From: Desulfosarcina widdelii
Lineage (GTDB): Bacteria; Desulfobacterota; Desulfobacteria; Desulfobacterales; Desulfosarcinaceae
Direction of reading: 5' to 3'
Length of the DNA stretch: 64,000 nucleotides
Assembly: GCF_009688965.1 (NCBI RefSeq)
Contig: NZ_AP021875.1
Coordinates: forward strand, 4,030,001 to 4,094,000
This document shows, piece after piece, positions 43,511-52,338 of the stretch (positions within the stretch are counted from its first letter, which is position 1; every line of letters starts with the position of its first letter). Under the pieces are notes generated by a model. It searched no databases. It saw only the letters and a list, made by a program, of their open reading frames with translations, and was not told the DNA's origin. A program made the translations under genes and the position numbers.

Positions 43511-44623
43511 ATGAAAAAAAAGTTGGTTCTCATCGGCGGCGGCCATGCCCACATGGTCGCCCTGGCCAATCTGCAGGACGTTATCGCCAAAGGACACGAC
43601 GTCACCGTTATCGGCCCGTCGGACCACCATTACTACTCGGGCATGGGGCCGGGCATGCTCTCGGGCACCTACCGACCGGAAGAAATCCGTTTTGCCACCC
43701 GGCACGTGGTGGAAAAGTCGGGGGCTGCATTCATCCGGGACAAGGCTACCGGAATCGATCCCGAGAAAAAGTTCGTGCTCCTGGAAAGGGGCGAACCCGT
43801 GTCCTACGACGTGCTCTCCTGCAACGCGGGCAGCCATGTTCCCAGGCCGGATATCGAGGGCGACCCTGCGGATATCTATACCGTCAAACCCATCGAACGG
43901 CTCATGGAGGCCAAAGCTCGCCTGGTCGATCATTTCGGCCGGCACACCGCCAATGTGGTTATTGTCGGCGGCGGTCCTTCGGCGGCCGAGGTGTCCGGCA
44001 ATGTCTGGCAGCTGGCAGCAGCCACCGGTGGGCAGATGCCCCGCATCACCGTATGTGCCGGCAGCGCCTTCATGGGCCGTTTTCCCCCTTCCGTGCGAAA
44101 CAGGATCGTCAAGGTACTGGACAGCCGCGGTATCGTGATCCGCGAAAACGTCTACGTCAAATCCGTTGCCGGAGAAAAGCTCACCCTGGACAGCGGAGAA
44201 AACCTGCCGGCGGATTTCATCTTTCTGGCCCTGGGCGTCAAGCCTTCTTCCATCTTCGCCGATTCGGGAATCGCTACCGGTCCGGACGGCGGGATGTTGG
44301 TCAACCGCTTTCTACAAAGCACTCAGTACCCGGACATTTTCGGCGGCGGGGACTGCATCCATTTCCAGGACCATCCCCTAGACAAGGTCGGCGTCTACGC
44401 CGTACGAGAAAATCCGTTGCTGTTCCACAACATGGTGGCACAGATGGAGGGCGGGGAGCTGATGCCTTTCGATCCGGGCGGCGACTACCTGCTGATCTTC
44501 AACCTGGGCGGCGGGGTCGGTGTCCTGAAAAAGCGCTGGCTGGAGTTCGGCGGCCGTCCGGCATTTCTCATCAAAGACTACATCGACCGCAAGTTCATGC
44601 GTAAGTTTCAGGCCATCGAGTAG
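43511..44623 (+). CDS. FAD-dependent oxidoreductase (NDH-2/SelD-fusion-type flavoprotein)
   Basis: The product is 370 residues. N-terminal FAD motif LVLIGGGHAHMVALANL (with the HAH signature seen in the oxidoreductase domain fused to selenide-water dikinase in some bacteria), followed by YYSGMGPGMLSG, the second dinucleotide motif VVIVGGGPSAAEV and GGGDCIHF near the C-terminus. It could be a quinone or persulfide reductase. No SelD domain follows. It is in operon with the rhodanese-ferritin gene. Confidence 0.8.
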   Translation: MKKKLVLIGGGHAHMVALANLQDVIAKGHDVTVIGPSDHHYYSGMGPGMLSGTYRPEEIRFATRHVVEKSGAAFIRDKATGIDPEKKFVLLERGEPVSYDVLSCNAGSHVPRPDIEGDPADIYTVKPIERLMEAKARLVDHFGRHTANVVIVGGGPSAAEVSGNVWQLAAATGGQMPRITVCAGSAFMGRFPPSVRNRIVKVLDSRGIVIRENVYVKSVAGEKLTLDSGENLPADFIFLALGVKPSSIFADSGIATGPDGGMLVNRFLQSTQYPDIFGGGDCIHFQDHPLDKVGVYAVRENPLLFHNMVAQMEGGELMPFDPGGDYLLIFNLGGGVGVLKKRWLEFGGRPAFLIKDYIDRKFMRKFQAIE

Positions 44624-44660
44624 TTTGAGAATGCGTTAGCGTTCTTATCAATCGCTGCGA

Positions 44661-46142
44661 TCAAACCGACGATGATCGTTTCGAGCGGGCAAGTTTTCCC
44701 CTTAGGCGTCCGTATTCCACCAGGGCCCCCAGGGCCCGGGCCGCCCGCTCCGGGCTGGCCAGCACCGGCACACCCTTGTCCTGAAGACCGGATATAAACG
44801 GATTCTGCCGGGTCAGGAAGGAAAAGCCCAGCGTCGGTTTGCCATGGGATGCCATCAATTCGGCCACGGACGCACACTGGTCGTCCACGATCTTTTTCAC
44901 CTGGGCTTCGATTTCCGCCTCCGGCACGCCCAGGCTTACCAGGGCCCGGTGGACCATGGCTTCCGTGGCCAAAAAATAAATAAGCAGGCTGTCCGCCCCC
45001 TCATCTTGTAGAAGTATCTCGGGGATGGCTTTGAAATAATCCAGCGGGTTCTTGGTAAAGGTCAGGTCCACGGGATTTTTTACGCTGGCGGTGTGAGGGA
45101 CATACGCCCCCAGTTTTTCCATCGTAGCCTGAGACAGGGCGGGCAGTTCGATACCGGACCTCCCGCAAGCATCGGCGGCGGCGGCGCCGGGTCCGCCTGA
45201 ATGGGTTTGAATCAAGGCGCTGTTCCCTTTTGGCAGGTGGCAGGAACCCAACGCATAGCAAAAGTCGAACATCTCTTCCACGGACCGCGCCCGGATGATG
45301 CCGCTCTGTTTAAACACCCCGTCGTAAAGCCTGTCGGGGCCGGCAAGCGCCCCGGTGTGGGAAAGACAGGCCCGTTTCCCGGTTTCCGATCCCCCCACAT
45401 AAAAGGCCACAATGGGCTTGGTTAGCGCAACCTCCCGGGCTGCTTCGATGAATTCCCGTCCCCGGCGGATGGACTCGATATACAGGGCAATGGCGCGGGT
45501 ATCCGGGCAAGCGCCCAGGTATCGGATGCAGTCCGCCATGTCGATATCGGCCTCGTTGCCCAGGCTGAACCCCGTGCTGAATCCCTGTCCGAACCGGGTA
45601 TCCAGGTAATCGAACATCTGGGTGATAAAGCTGCCGCTCTGGGAGGCCATGCCGATGAAGCCGGGCCGGCAGGCGGAGGAAAGAAAGGTGGCGTTGAATT
45701 TCATGTGGGAATTGACCACGCCGATGCAGTTGGGCCCGGTGAATCGGATGTTGTATTGCCGGGCAATGGCCTTGATTTCTTCCTGCCTGGCTGGACCCTC
45801 TCCCCCCACCTCGCCAAATCCGGCCGTAACGATAATAGCCCGGCGGATTCCCTTTTCTCCGCAGGCCCGCAGGGTTTCCGCAACGATTTTTGTCGGCAGG
45901 ACAATAATGGCCAGGTCCGGCACTTCGGGCAGATCGCCCACCCGGGAGTAGGCGCCAAGATTCAAAACCCTTTTTTCCTTGGGATGGACCGGGAAAATCC
46001 GGCCTTCATATCCATCGGCAAGGATGGCGTTGAGAATAATGGTCCCCATGGATGAAAAATTATTGGAAGCGCCAAAAATGGCGATGCTCTCGGGGCGTGC
46101 GATTTGATACAGGGGGCTTTTTGAAATTGCGGACATCGTCAC
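44661..46142 (-). CDS. acdA: Acetyl-CoA synthetase (ADP-forming), alpha/CoA-binding subunit
   Basis: This 493-residue subunit contains the CoA-binding domain (RPESIAIFGASNNFSSMG), then a succinyl-CoA-synthetase-like domain with the phosphorylated His in QTHSGGPGA, and a ligase domain. Together with the ATP-grasp subunit it interconverts acyl-CoA, ADP and phosphate with acid, CoA and ATP, which conserves energy in anaerobes. It starts with GTG 46142 (AAGGAG 7 bases before), overlapping the beta-subunit stop by 4 bases (GTGA); ATG 46136 is an alternative. The acyl specificity is open. Confidence 0.88.
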   Translation of the reverse strand: MTMSAISKSPLYQIARPESIAIFGASNNFSSMGTIILNAILADGYEGRIFPVHPKEKRVLNLGAYSRVGDLPEVPDLAIIVLPTKIVAETLRACGEKGIRRAIIVTAGFGEVGGEGPARQEEIKAIARQYNIRFTGPNCIGVVNSHMKFNATFLSSACRPGFIGMASQSGSFITQMFDYLDTRFGQGFSTGFSLGNEADIDMADCIRYLGACPDTRAIALYIESIRRGREFIEAAREVALTKPIVAFYVGGSETGKRACLSHTGALAGPDRLYDGVFKQSGIIRARSVEEMFDFCYALGSCHLPKGNSALIQTHSGGPGAAAADACGRSGIELPALSQATMEKLGAYVPHTASVKNPVDLTFTKNPLDYFKAIPEILLQDEGADSLLIYFLATEAMVHRALVSLGVPEAEIEAQVKKIVDDQCASVAELMASHGKPTLGFSFLTRQNPFISGLQDKGVPVLASPERAARALGALVEYGRLRGKLARSKRSSSV

Positions 46143-46822
46143 CGTTGTACTCCTTCCAGAACAATCAGGGCATCCACCGCCTTGACGGTGCCGTCCGGGG
46201 AAACAATCAGGGGGTTGATATCGATTTCACCGATTTCAGGCCGGTCGAGGCCCAAAAGGCCCAGAGAAACGAAAATACGGCAGAGGGTTTCCACGTCTGC
46301 CGGGGCCTGCCCGCGGAACGCATCCAGCATGGATCGGTATTTTAAATCCCGGACCATGTCCATGGCTTCGATCTTGTCGAAAGGAGCGGCCCTGAACACG
46401 GGTTCTGCAATCACCTCGGCCATAACCCCGCCGAATCCCAGCATGACGCAAGCACCGAACTGGGGGTCCCGGCTCAGCCCGGCCGCAAGTTCCCGGTCGC
46501 CGGCCACCATTTCCTGGACCAGAATGCCTTCCAGGGGGGTAGTTATCTTTTCACGGATCCGGCCAACGGCCTGTATGACCGCCTCCGGTCCGGAAAGTCC
46601 CAGTTCAATGCAGTTCAGTTCGCTTTTGTGCATCAGGTCCCGGGAACAGGGTTTGAGGACCACGGGATATCCGATCTTTCCGGCAGCAGCTACGGCCTCT
46701 TCGGTATTTTGAACCAGGAATTCCCGGGTAACAGGAATGCCACACGTTCTCAGCACCTGTTTGGATGAATATTCGGACAACGAGGTCCAGCCGTTGTCAA
46801 CTGCTGTCTTGATGAGGTCCAT
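46139..46822 (-). CDS. acdB: Acetyl-CoA synthetase (ADP-forming), beta/ATP-grasp subunit
   Basis: The product is 227 residues with the ATP-grasp fold: SLSEYSSKQVLRTCGIPVTRE, VAAAGKIGYPVVLKPCSRDL, and ARFGACVMLGFGGVMAEV-type segments; EIDINPLIVSPDG is the metal-binding end. It is the first gene of the pair, overlapped by acdA. ATG 46822 is used because the earlier start at 46858 lies next to a palindromic element. It supplies phosphate-to-ADP transfer for AcdA. Confidence 0.88.
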   Translation of the reverse strand: MDLIKTAVDNGWTSLSEYSSKQVLRTCGIPVTREFLVQNTEEAVAAAGKIGYPVVLKPCSRDLMHKSELNCIELGLSGPEAVIQAVGRIREKITTPLEGILVQEMVAGDRELAAGLSRDPQFGACVMLGFGGVMAEVIAEPVFRAAPFDKIEAMDMVRDLKYRSMLDAFRGQAPADVETLCRIFVSLGLLGLDRPEIGEIDINPLIVSPDGTVKAVDALIVLEGVQR

Positions 46823-46850
46823 TTGAATACCCGTCTTTTTCTTTGAGAAA

Positions 46851-47018
46851 GTACCCATCCAGAAATAGGCAAATTTGGTCGAGATCGAGGCGCACGAAAA
46901 ATTTACCCGCAGACGCCCCGAAGGAAGTGCCCTTGGGGTACATATAGTTGATATTTCGAGGAGTAAATTTTTCGCGCAACAAAGATATCGGGCAAATTGG
47001 CCATTTCTGGATGGGTAC
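46851..47018. repeat. Palindromic element between marR and acdB
   Basis: Left arm at 46851-46876 (GTACCCATCCAGAAATAGGC then AAATTT), right arm at 46992-47018, with two or three mismatches; an inner pair (GAAAAATTTAC / GTAAATTTTTC) follows. The total is 168 bases with no coding frame. It ends 3 bases from the marR stop codon. Confidence 0.75.
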
Positions 47019-47021
47019 GAG

Positions 47022-47456
47022 CTAAAATTCCATGTTCCGGATGACTTTCAACCCCCGGATCATGCCGGCCATATCTTCCTTTCCCACGGCTTGCTCGATG
47101 TTTTTTTCGAGCGCAGCTGCCGCGGACAAAATCTCCGGAGCCAATTCCCTGGCTTTTCGGGTCAGATTCAACACATTGAGGCGGCCGTCCTTGGGATCGG
47201 CAGCTTTGGCGACCAGGCCCATGTTCTCCAGACGCTGGATCATCGTCACGGCGGCGGCCTTGCCCATGCCCGCCTGCCGGGAGAATTCTCCCAGGCTGAT
47301 TCCATCCTCCTGCCAGAGTACTCCCAGGGCCATGACCTGCTGAGCCGTCAACCCCAAAGGCTCAAGGGTTTGGTTATAATAGGCAATCATCCGGCGGACA
47401 GCCCGGGTGGCCAGCGAGCAGATGAAATATTGTGGCTGGGGGCTTTTCGTTTGCAT
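47022..47456 (-). CDS. MarR-family transcriptional regulator
   Basis: This 144-residue winged-helix protein has the recognition helix region FSRQAGMGKAAAVTMIQRLE and the wing VAKAADPKDGRLNVLNLTRKA. It is encoded upstream of acdBA on the same strand, with a palindromic element between, so it may regulate those genes or itself. The ATG at 47456 lies inside a large palindrome. No ribosome binding site is visible, so translation may be leaderless or may begin at TTG 47474. Confidence 0.85.
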   Translation of the reverse strand: MQTKSPQPQYFICSLATRAVRRMIAYYNQTLEPLGLTAQQVMALGVLWQEDGISLGEFSRQAGMGKAAAVTMIQRLENMGLVAKAADPKDGRLNVLNLTRKARELAPEILSAAAALEKNIEQAVGKEDMAGMIRGLKVIRNMEF

Positions 47457-47484
47457 ACGAACGTTCGCTAACAAACGAAAAGCC
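47441..47484. promoter_or_regulatory. Palindromic operator at the marR start
   Basis: Exact 13-base arms GGCTTTTCGTTTG (47441-47453) and CAAACGAAAAGCC (47472-47484) enclose CGAACGTTCG, a 10-base palindrome. The block covers the marR start codon and an upstream TTGACA on the minus strand (47493-47488). A MarR dimer site for autoregulation is the likely reading. Confidence 0.6.
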
Positions 47485-47519
47485 GCTTGTCAAGATGAAC
47501 CTTAATTAAGCAGTTCCCG

Positions 47520-48842
47520 TCAGGACGACAAAACCAGCCGCCACAACACGCCTGACATCGCCCCGATGGGCACCAGGTACTGGATCGGAAAATGAAATTT
47601 TTGCAGCACGATGAGAGAAATCATCGAACTGGCCAGGGCAAACCCGTCAATGCCTGCATCGGGCAGGATCACCTTGGCACCGAACCAGACACCGAGGTTG
47701 AGGATTACGCCCACCACGGCGGCGGTCACACCGGACTGGGCCGCCTGGATGCGCCGGTTGCCGGCCAGGGCTTCGACAAAGGGCGCTCCGGCGAAGATGA
47801 AGAAAAAACAGGGCAGGAAAGTGACATAGGTGGTGATCAGGGCCCCAAGCACACCGGCAGTCAACGGCGAAAGACCTCCGGTGAGATTCCAGGCGCCCAG
47901 AAAGCCCACGTATTGGGTCACCATGATCAGCGGACCTGGCGTCGATTCGGCCAATCCCAGTCCGATCATCATCTGCTGGGTAGACAGCCAGCCGTGGCCC
48001 ACGGCAAAGTCGGTGATGTAGGCCAGCACGGCATAGGCACCGCCAAAGGTGACAAAGGCCGCCTTGGTGAAAAAGAGGGCAATCTGGCTCAGGACGTCCT
48101 CCATCCCCCGCCAGGCCCACACCCCTCCTACCACGATCCCCCACAGCGCCATACAGAACAGCAGTACCCGAATAACATGGGAAACGGAAGGCGCGACGCT
48201 GTTTGGCAGACCATCGTCCTCTTCTTCTGTGCGACACTCGCGGTTTCCTTCGTCGAAGGTGCCCTTGCAGAACACCTGGGGCAGCCACCTCTCCAGGATC
48301 ATTCCGCCAAGGGCGGCCGCCGCAACGATATAGGGAAAGGGCACCTTGAAAAAATAAATGGCGATGAAAGCCGCCACGGCAAATCCGTAAAGAACACCGT
48401 GGTTGAGGGCCTTTTTTCCGATGCGCAGCACCGCTTCCACCACCACGGCCGCAACCACCGGCTGGATGCCGTAAAAAGCCGCGGCCACCGCCGGGACGTC
48501 GATATGGGCCACAGCCAGGTAGCTGAGCACCATCATGACGAAGACAGATGGGATCACGAACAATGCCCCGGCGGCGATGCCGCCCCAGGTGCCGTTCATG
48601 CGCCAACCGATATAGGTGGCCAGCTGCTGGGCTTCGGGACCGGGCAGCAGCATACAGAAGTTCAGCGCCCGCAAAAACTGATGTTCACCCACCCAGCGTC
48701 GGCGTTCGACCACTTCACGGTGCATGATGGCGATCTGGCCGGCTGGCCCGCCAAAACTGATAAACCCGAGCTTGGTCCAGAATTTGAGGGCCTCACGCAA
48801 AGAGGCCTTTTGTAGAGGTTCTCGATCGTTTCGATTGTCCAT
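47520..48842 (-). CDS. chrA: Chromate transporter, ChrA family
   Basis: The product is 440 residues, the full-length two-domain form. The N-terminal half has SFGGPAGQIAIMHREVV and LNFCMLLPGPEAQQLATYIGW; the C-terminal half repeats the pattern as VTFGGAYAVLAYI and LGLAESTPGPLIMVTQYVGF. ChrA proteins export chromate by a sulfate/chromate-like mechanism, but the family also includes members with other substrates in organisms not exposed to chromium. There is no chrB. It is not obviously in an operon. Confidence 0.88.
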   Translation of the reverse strand: MDNRNDREPLQKASLREALKFWTKLGFISFGGPAGQIAIMHREVVERRRWVGEHQFLRALNFCMLLPGPEAQQLATYIGWRMNGTWGGIAAGALFVIPSVFVMMVLSYLAVAHIDVPAVAAAFYGIQPVVAAVVVEAVLRIGKKALNHGVLYGFAVAAFIAIYFFKVPFPYIVAAAALGGMILERWLPQVFCKGTFDEGNRECRTEEEDDGLPNSVAPSVSHVIRVLLFCMALWGIVVGGVWAWRGMEDVLSQIALFFTKAAFVTFGGAYAVLAYITDFAVGHGWLSTQQMMIGLGLAESTPGPLIMVTQYVGFLGAWNLTGGLSPLTAGVLGALITTYVTFLPCFFFIFAGAPFVEALAGNRRIQAAQSGVTAAVVGVILNLGVWFGAKVILPDAGIDGFALASSMISLIVLQKFHFPIQYLVPIGAMSGVLWRLVLSS

Positions 48843-48967
48843 GTCGTCAATCCGCAGAAATCCTATGGGTGATGCATCCAGCGCCTATTTAATACGATGA
48901 TATGGATAAATTGGTGATAGCGGTTAACGTTGTCAATTGGACAAATACCGACCGATTCTAACCGCTA

Positions 48968-48996
48968 TTGACAGTGTTGTTCGATCTTGATATTAA
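48968..48996 (+). promoter_or_regulatory. Promoter of the PerR/Fur-family gene
   Basis: TTGACA (48968-48973) and TATTAA (48991-48996) are 17 bases apart. The -10 overlaps the Fur/PerR-box-like site at 48993-49011. Confidence 0.6.
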
Positions 48997-49011
48997 TTGA
49001 TAATCATTTTC
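48993..49011 (+). promoter_or_regulatory. Fur/PerR-box-like operator
   Basis: The 19-base segment TTAATTGATAATCATTTTC matches the Fur consensus GATAATGATAATCATTATC at 14 positions, with the central GATAATCATT intact. It begins inside the -10, which would allow repression, probably by the product of the adjacent gene. Confidence 0.55.
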
Positions 49012-49039
49012 CTTAAAAACACACGGGGAAATCGTACCC

Positions 49040-49486
49040 ATGGCAGATCCTGAAAGTCGACTGCGTGAAATGGTCAATACCCTGCGGGAGAATCAATATC
49101 GGATTACCCCCCAGCGTCTGGCCATCCTGAAAATACTGGCCGAAAGCAAAGGCCATCCCAGCGTGGAATCGATTTACGCCCGGGTCAAACCGAATTTTCC
49201 CACCACCAGTCTGGCAACCATCTACAAAAACGTGGCGGTGCTCAAGGATCTCAACCAGGTTCTCGAACTCGGTTTCAGTGACGACAGCAATCGCTACGAC
49301 GGCAACAAACCTTACGACCATCCCCATGTGGTCTGTACCGTCTGCAAGAAAATCCTCGACCCCGATATTGCGGCGCTCAAGGACATGACCCAGGAACTCG
49401 TCAGGCTGACCGGATTTTCCATCACCCGCCACCGACTCGATTTTTTCGGCATCTGTCCGGAGTGCCGTGAAAAGGCGAAAGGGTAG
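49040..49486 (+). CDS. perR: Fur-family regulator, PerR-like
   Basis: The product is 148 residues. The winged helix is YRITPQRLAILKILAESKGHPSVESIYARV followed by TTSLATIYKNVAVLKDL. The metal and structural sites are DHPHVVCTVC and CPEC, giving the CxxC pairs of the zinc site seen in PerR-type proteins. PerR senses peroxide through an iron-bound His; it controls rubrerythrin-like genes in anaerobes. A Fur-box-like operator overlaps its own promoter. Fur cannot be excluded by motif alone. Confidence 0.75.
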   Translation: MADPESRLREMVNTLRENQYRITPQRLAILKILAESKGHPSVESIYARVKPNFPTTSLATIYKNVAVLKDLNQVLELGFSDDSNRYDGNKPYDHPHVVCTVCKKILDPDIAALKDMTQELVRLTGFSITRHRLDFFGICPECREKAKG

Positions 49487-49589
49487 TCATAGGCTCGGTG
49501 GTTTCTACAAACCGATCACCGATCTTCACCCACATTCAGTCCGATCAGAGGGACAGGAAAAAATTCTCCAGATAGACCTGATAGTACTG

Positions 49590-50030
49590 CTATTTCTTCG
49601 GCGGGTAGGATTCACGGGCCTTGCCGAAGCCGATGATCGTGCCTTCGGCATCCACGGCCATCACCCGGAATTCGTATTTTTGCCGCTGGCCCAAAGGCGG
49701 ACAGGGGCCGTTGTACCCGATGTCCAGCGCGTTGGCGGGAATCACGCCGGAACCGTCATTTTCGATATCGCCGCCCCCCTGATTCCAATCCGGATCGCTG
49801 ATATTCTTCAGTTTGACGAGCAGTCGTTTGGCACCGGCCGGGATGCCGGACACCCGGATCTCCGGGCTTACATGGCTGCAGGGTTCCACGCCCTCCCAGG
49901 AAAACGCCACTTCCATTTTGGCTGCATCCTTGGGGATGACGATGGGCTCCTCGCGGTTGTGATTTTTGGTGCAGCCGAAAGAAAGCAAAAGAGCCAGGGT
50001 GAGCGTGATCAGGGGGAAACATTTTTTCAT
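49590..50030 (-). CDS. YbhB/YbcL-like (PEBP) lipoprotein
   Basis: The product is 146 residues with a lipobox ending LLLSFGC and no further membrane segment. The PEBP pattern includes VSPEIRVSGIPAGAKRLLVK and IGYNGPCPPLGQRQKYEFRV. Members of this family bind phospholipid-like ligands, and the bacterial ones are of unknown function. It is convergent with the perR gene. Confidence 0.8.
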   Translation of the reverse strand: MKKCFPLITLTLALLLSFGCTKNHNREEPIVIPKDAAKMEVAFSWEGVEPCSHVSPEIRVSGIPAGAKRLLVKLKNISDPDWNQGGGDIENDGSGVIPANALDIGYNGPCPPLGQRQKYEFRVMAVDAEGTIIGFGKARESYPPKK

Positions 50031-50141
50031 ATCGAAATTATCCGTTGGTTCGTGTCCGTCCAGAAAATGAATACGCGCTTTTATGAACGTGTTGCGACAA
50101 ACTTTATACCACCAGTCCGGTTAGGGTTCAATGCTCGTTTC

Positions 50142-50169
50142 GTAGGGGCACGGCGCGCCGTGCCCCTAC
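50142..50169. repeat. 28-base perfect palindrome, copy 2
   Basis: GTAGGGGCACGGCGCGCCGT followed by GCCCCTAC is self-complementary over all 28 bases. It lies in the 268-base gap between the PEBP-like lipoprotein gene and dnaK. Confidence 0.75.
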
Positions 50170-50240
50170 AAGCGGTCCCCGAAGGGATGTCCCGTAGAAT
50201 TAATTTCGACTTACAAACCCATCGACAGGCCGGGAAAATG

Positions 50241-50266
50241 AAAGGCCGGGAAAATCCCCGGCCTTT
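50241..50266 (-). terminator. Terminator of dnaK
   Basis: Arms AAAGGCCGGG (50241-50250) and CCCGGCCTTT (50257-50266) form an exact 10-base stem with a 6-base loop. On the dnaK strand it ends in CTTTCATTTT, a moderately T-rich tail. Confidence 0.65.
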
Positions 50267-50298
50267 GATCAACAGTTTTATATTTCATCCCGCGGCCA

Positions 50299-52212
50299 TC
50301 AGGCCACTTCCTGGAAATCGGCATCCACCACATCGTCGTCCGAAGCCTTGGCCCGGGCGTTCCCTCCGCCGGTCTGGCCGGGTTGCGCCCCGGGGTTCTG
50401 CGGATCTGCCTGGCGCTGGTACATGGACTCGGCCAGCTTGTGGGAAGAGCGCGTAAGCACCTCGGTCAACTGCCGGATTTCTGCCGCATCGTCTCCTTTC
50501 AAGGCCCGTTTCAGGTTGGCCACCGCATCGTCGATTTCCATGCGCAAGCCGCCGTCCACGTTGGCGCCCATCTCGTTCAGGCTCTTTTCCGTGCTGTAGA
50601 TCAGGGCGTCGGCGCTGTTCTTGGCCTCTACGAGCTCCTTCTTCCGGCCGTCTTCATCGGCATGCATTTCGGCATCCTTCACCAGCCGGTCGATCTCCTC
50701 TTTGGAGAGACCCGAGGATGAAGTGATGCGAATGCTCTGGGCCTTGCCGGTGGCCATGTCCTTGGCCGACACTTCCACGATGCCGTTGGCGTCGATGTCG
50801 AAGGAGACTTCGATCTGAGGCGTGCCCCGCGGCGCCGGCGGGATGCCGGTGAGTTCGAAGCGGCCCAGGGTCTTGTTGTCCGCGGCCATCTCCCGCTCCC
50901 CTTGCAGGACGTGCACCGTCACGGCCGGCTGGTTGTCCTCGGCTGTGGAGAACACCTGGCTCTGGTGGGTGGGAATGGTGGTGTTCTTTTCGATCAGCTT
51001 GGTCATGACGCCGCCCAGGGTTTCGATGCCCAGGGAAAGCGGGGTAACGTCCAGCAGAAGCACGTCGTTGACATCCCCTTCCAGAACGGCCCCCTGAATG
51101 GCGGCCCCCATGGCCACGACTTCGTCGGGATTGACCCCCTTGCTGGGCGTCTTGCCGAAAATCTTTTCCACCCGCTGCTGCACCGCCGGCATACGGGTCA
51201 TACCGCCAACCAGGATCACCTCGTCGATGTCGCCGCTGGAATATCCCGCGTCCTTCATGGCCGTCCGGCAGGGACCCTCCAGCCGGTCCAGCAGGTCCGC
51301 CACCAGGGATTCGAGCTTGGCCCGGGTCATCTTGATGTTCAGATGTTTGGGACCGCTGGCATCGGCCGTGATAAAGGGCAAATTGATGTCGGTTTCCATG
51401 GCGGTGGACAGCTCCATCTTGGCTTTTTCCGCCGCCTCTTTGAGCCGCTGCAGGGCCATTTTATCGCTGCGCAGGTCGATGCCCTGCTCGCGCTTGAACT
51501 CACCAGCCAGGTAATCGATAACGCGCAAATCGAAATCCTCGCCACCCAGATGGGTGTCGCCGTTGGTAGCCTTGACTTCGAATACGCCGTCGCCGATCTC
51601 CAAAACGGAGATGTCGAAAGTGCCGCCGCCCAGATCGAAAACGACGATCTTTTCTTCTTTCTTGCGATCCAGTCCATAGGCCAGCGATGCCGCCGTGGGC
51701 TCGTTAATGATGCGCTTGACGTTGAGTCCGGCGATCTTGCCGGCATCTTTGGTGGCCTGGCGCTGGCTGTCATTGAAATAGGCCGGTACGGTGATGACCG
51801 CGTCGGTCACCGGCTGACCCAGGAAGGCCTCCGCCGACTTTTTCAGATCCGCGAGAATAAAGGACGAAATTTCCGCCGGGCTGTACTGACGGTCTCGCAG
51901 GGAAATGCGAACGTCGCCGTTTTCCGCCTGGGTAACCGCATAGGGCAGATTCTGCCTGTCCTTGACGACTTCGCCGTCGTCGGCCTTCCGGCCGATCAGC
52001 CGCTTAACACCGAAGACCGTATTTTCAGGGTTTGTTACGGCCTGGCGTTTGGCGATCTGGCCCACGAGGCGCTCTCCGCTGTTGGAGATGGCCACCATGG
52101 ACGGGGTGGTCCGACCGCCGTCGGCATTGGCGATCACCTTGGCGTCGCCATCTTCCATGATGGCTACGCAGGAATTGGTTGTTCCAAGATCGATTCCGAT
52201 GGTTTTGCTCAT
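50299..52212 (-). CDS. dnaK: Molecular chaperone DnaK (Hsp70)
   Basis: The product is 637 residues, the usual length. The ATPase domain has [37 protein letters not shown] and [13 protein letters not shown]; the substrate domain contains [17 protein letters not shown]. The C-terminus [12 protein letters not shown] is typical of Proteobacteria. It binds unfolded peptides in cooperation with DnaJ and GrpE, neither of which is encoded here. GGAGGAG lies 6 bases before the ATG, and a sigma-70-like promoter is upstream; no CIRCE element was seen. Confidence 0.97.
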   Translation of the reverse strand: MSKTIGIDLGTTNSCVAIMEDGDAKVIANADGGRTTPSMVAISNSGERLVGQIAKRQAVTNPENTVFGVKRLIGRKADDGEVVKDRQNLPYAVTQAENGDVRISLRDRQYSPAEISSFILADLKKSAEAFLGQPVTDAVITVPAYFNDSQRQATKDAGKIAGLNVKRIINEPTAASLAYGLDRKKEEKIVVFDLGGGTFDISVLEIGDGVFEVKATNGDTHLGGEDFDLRVIDYLAGEFKREQGIDLRSDKMALQRLKEAAEKAKMELSTAMETDINLPFITADASGPKHLNIKMTRAKLESLVADLLDRLEGPCRTAMKDAGYSSGDIDEVILVGGMTRMPAVQQRVEKIFGKTPSKGVNPDEVVAMGAAIQGAVLEGDVNDVLLLDVTPLSLGIETLGGVMTKLIEKNTTIPTHQSQVFSTAEDNQPAVTVHVLQGEREMAADNKTLGRFELTGIPPAPRGTPQIEVSFDIDANGIVEVSAKDMATGKAQSIRITSSSGLSKEEIDRLVKDAEMHADEDGRKKELVEAKNSADALIYSTEKSLNEMGANVDGGLRMEIDDAVANLKRALKGDDAAEIRQLTEVLTRSSHKLAESMYQRQADPQNPGAQPGQTGGGNARAKASDDDVVDADFQEVA

Positions 52213-52270
52213 TTTTCACTCCTCCAGGTTCCGGGCATTTCAAGCGCCCGTGGTTTTATTTGATGAGCAA

Positions 52271-52298
52271 ACCATAAATCGGATTTTTACTGTGTCAA
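52271..52298 (-). promoter_or_regulatory. Promoter of dnaK
   Basis: On the minus strand TTGACA (52298-52293) and TATGGT (52276-52271) are 16 bases apart. They lie about 60 bases upstream of the dnaK start. A heat-shock sigma factor site cannot be identified. Confidence 0.5.
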
Positions 52299-52338
52299 AT
52301 TTTTTACATTACTTTTTTAATTGTATTTCAAAAATAAT

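Noticed and set aside
47520..48842. Evidence of metal-resistance island
   Set aside because: A lone chrA without chrB, transposase or other metal genes is not enough.
52213..52338. CIRCE or sigma-32 heat-shock element upstream of dnaK
   Set aside because: No TTAGCACTC-type inverted repeat or sigma-32 consensus could be found; only a sigma-70-like promoter is visible.
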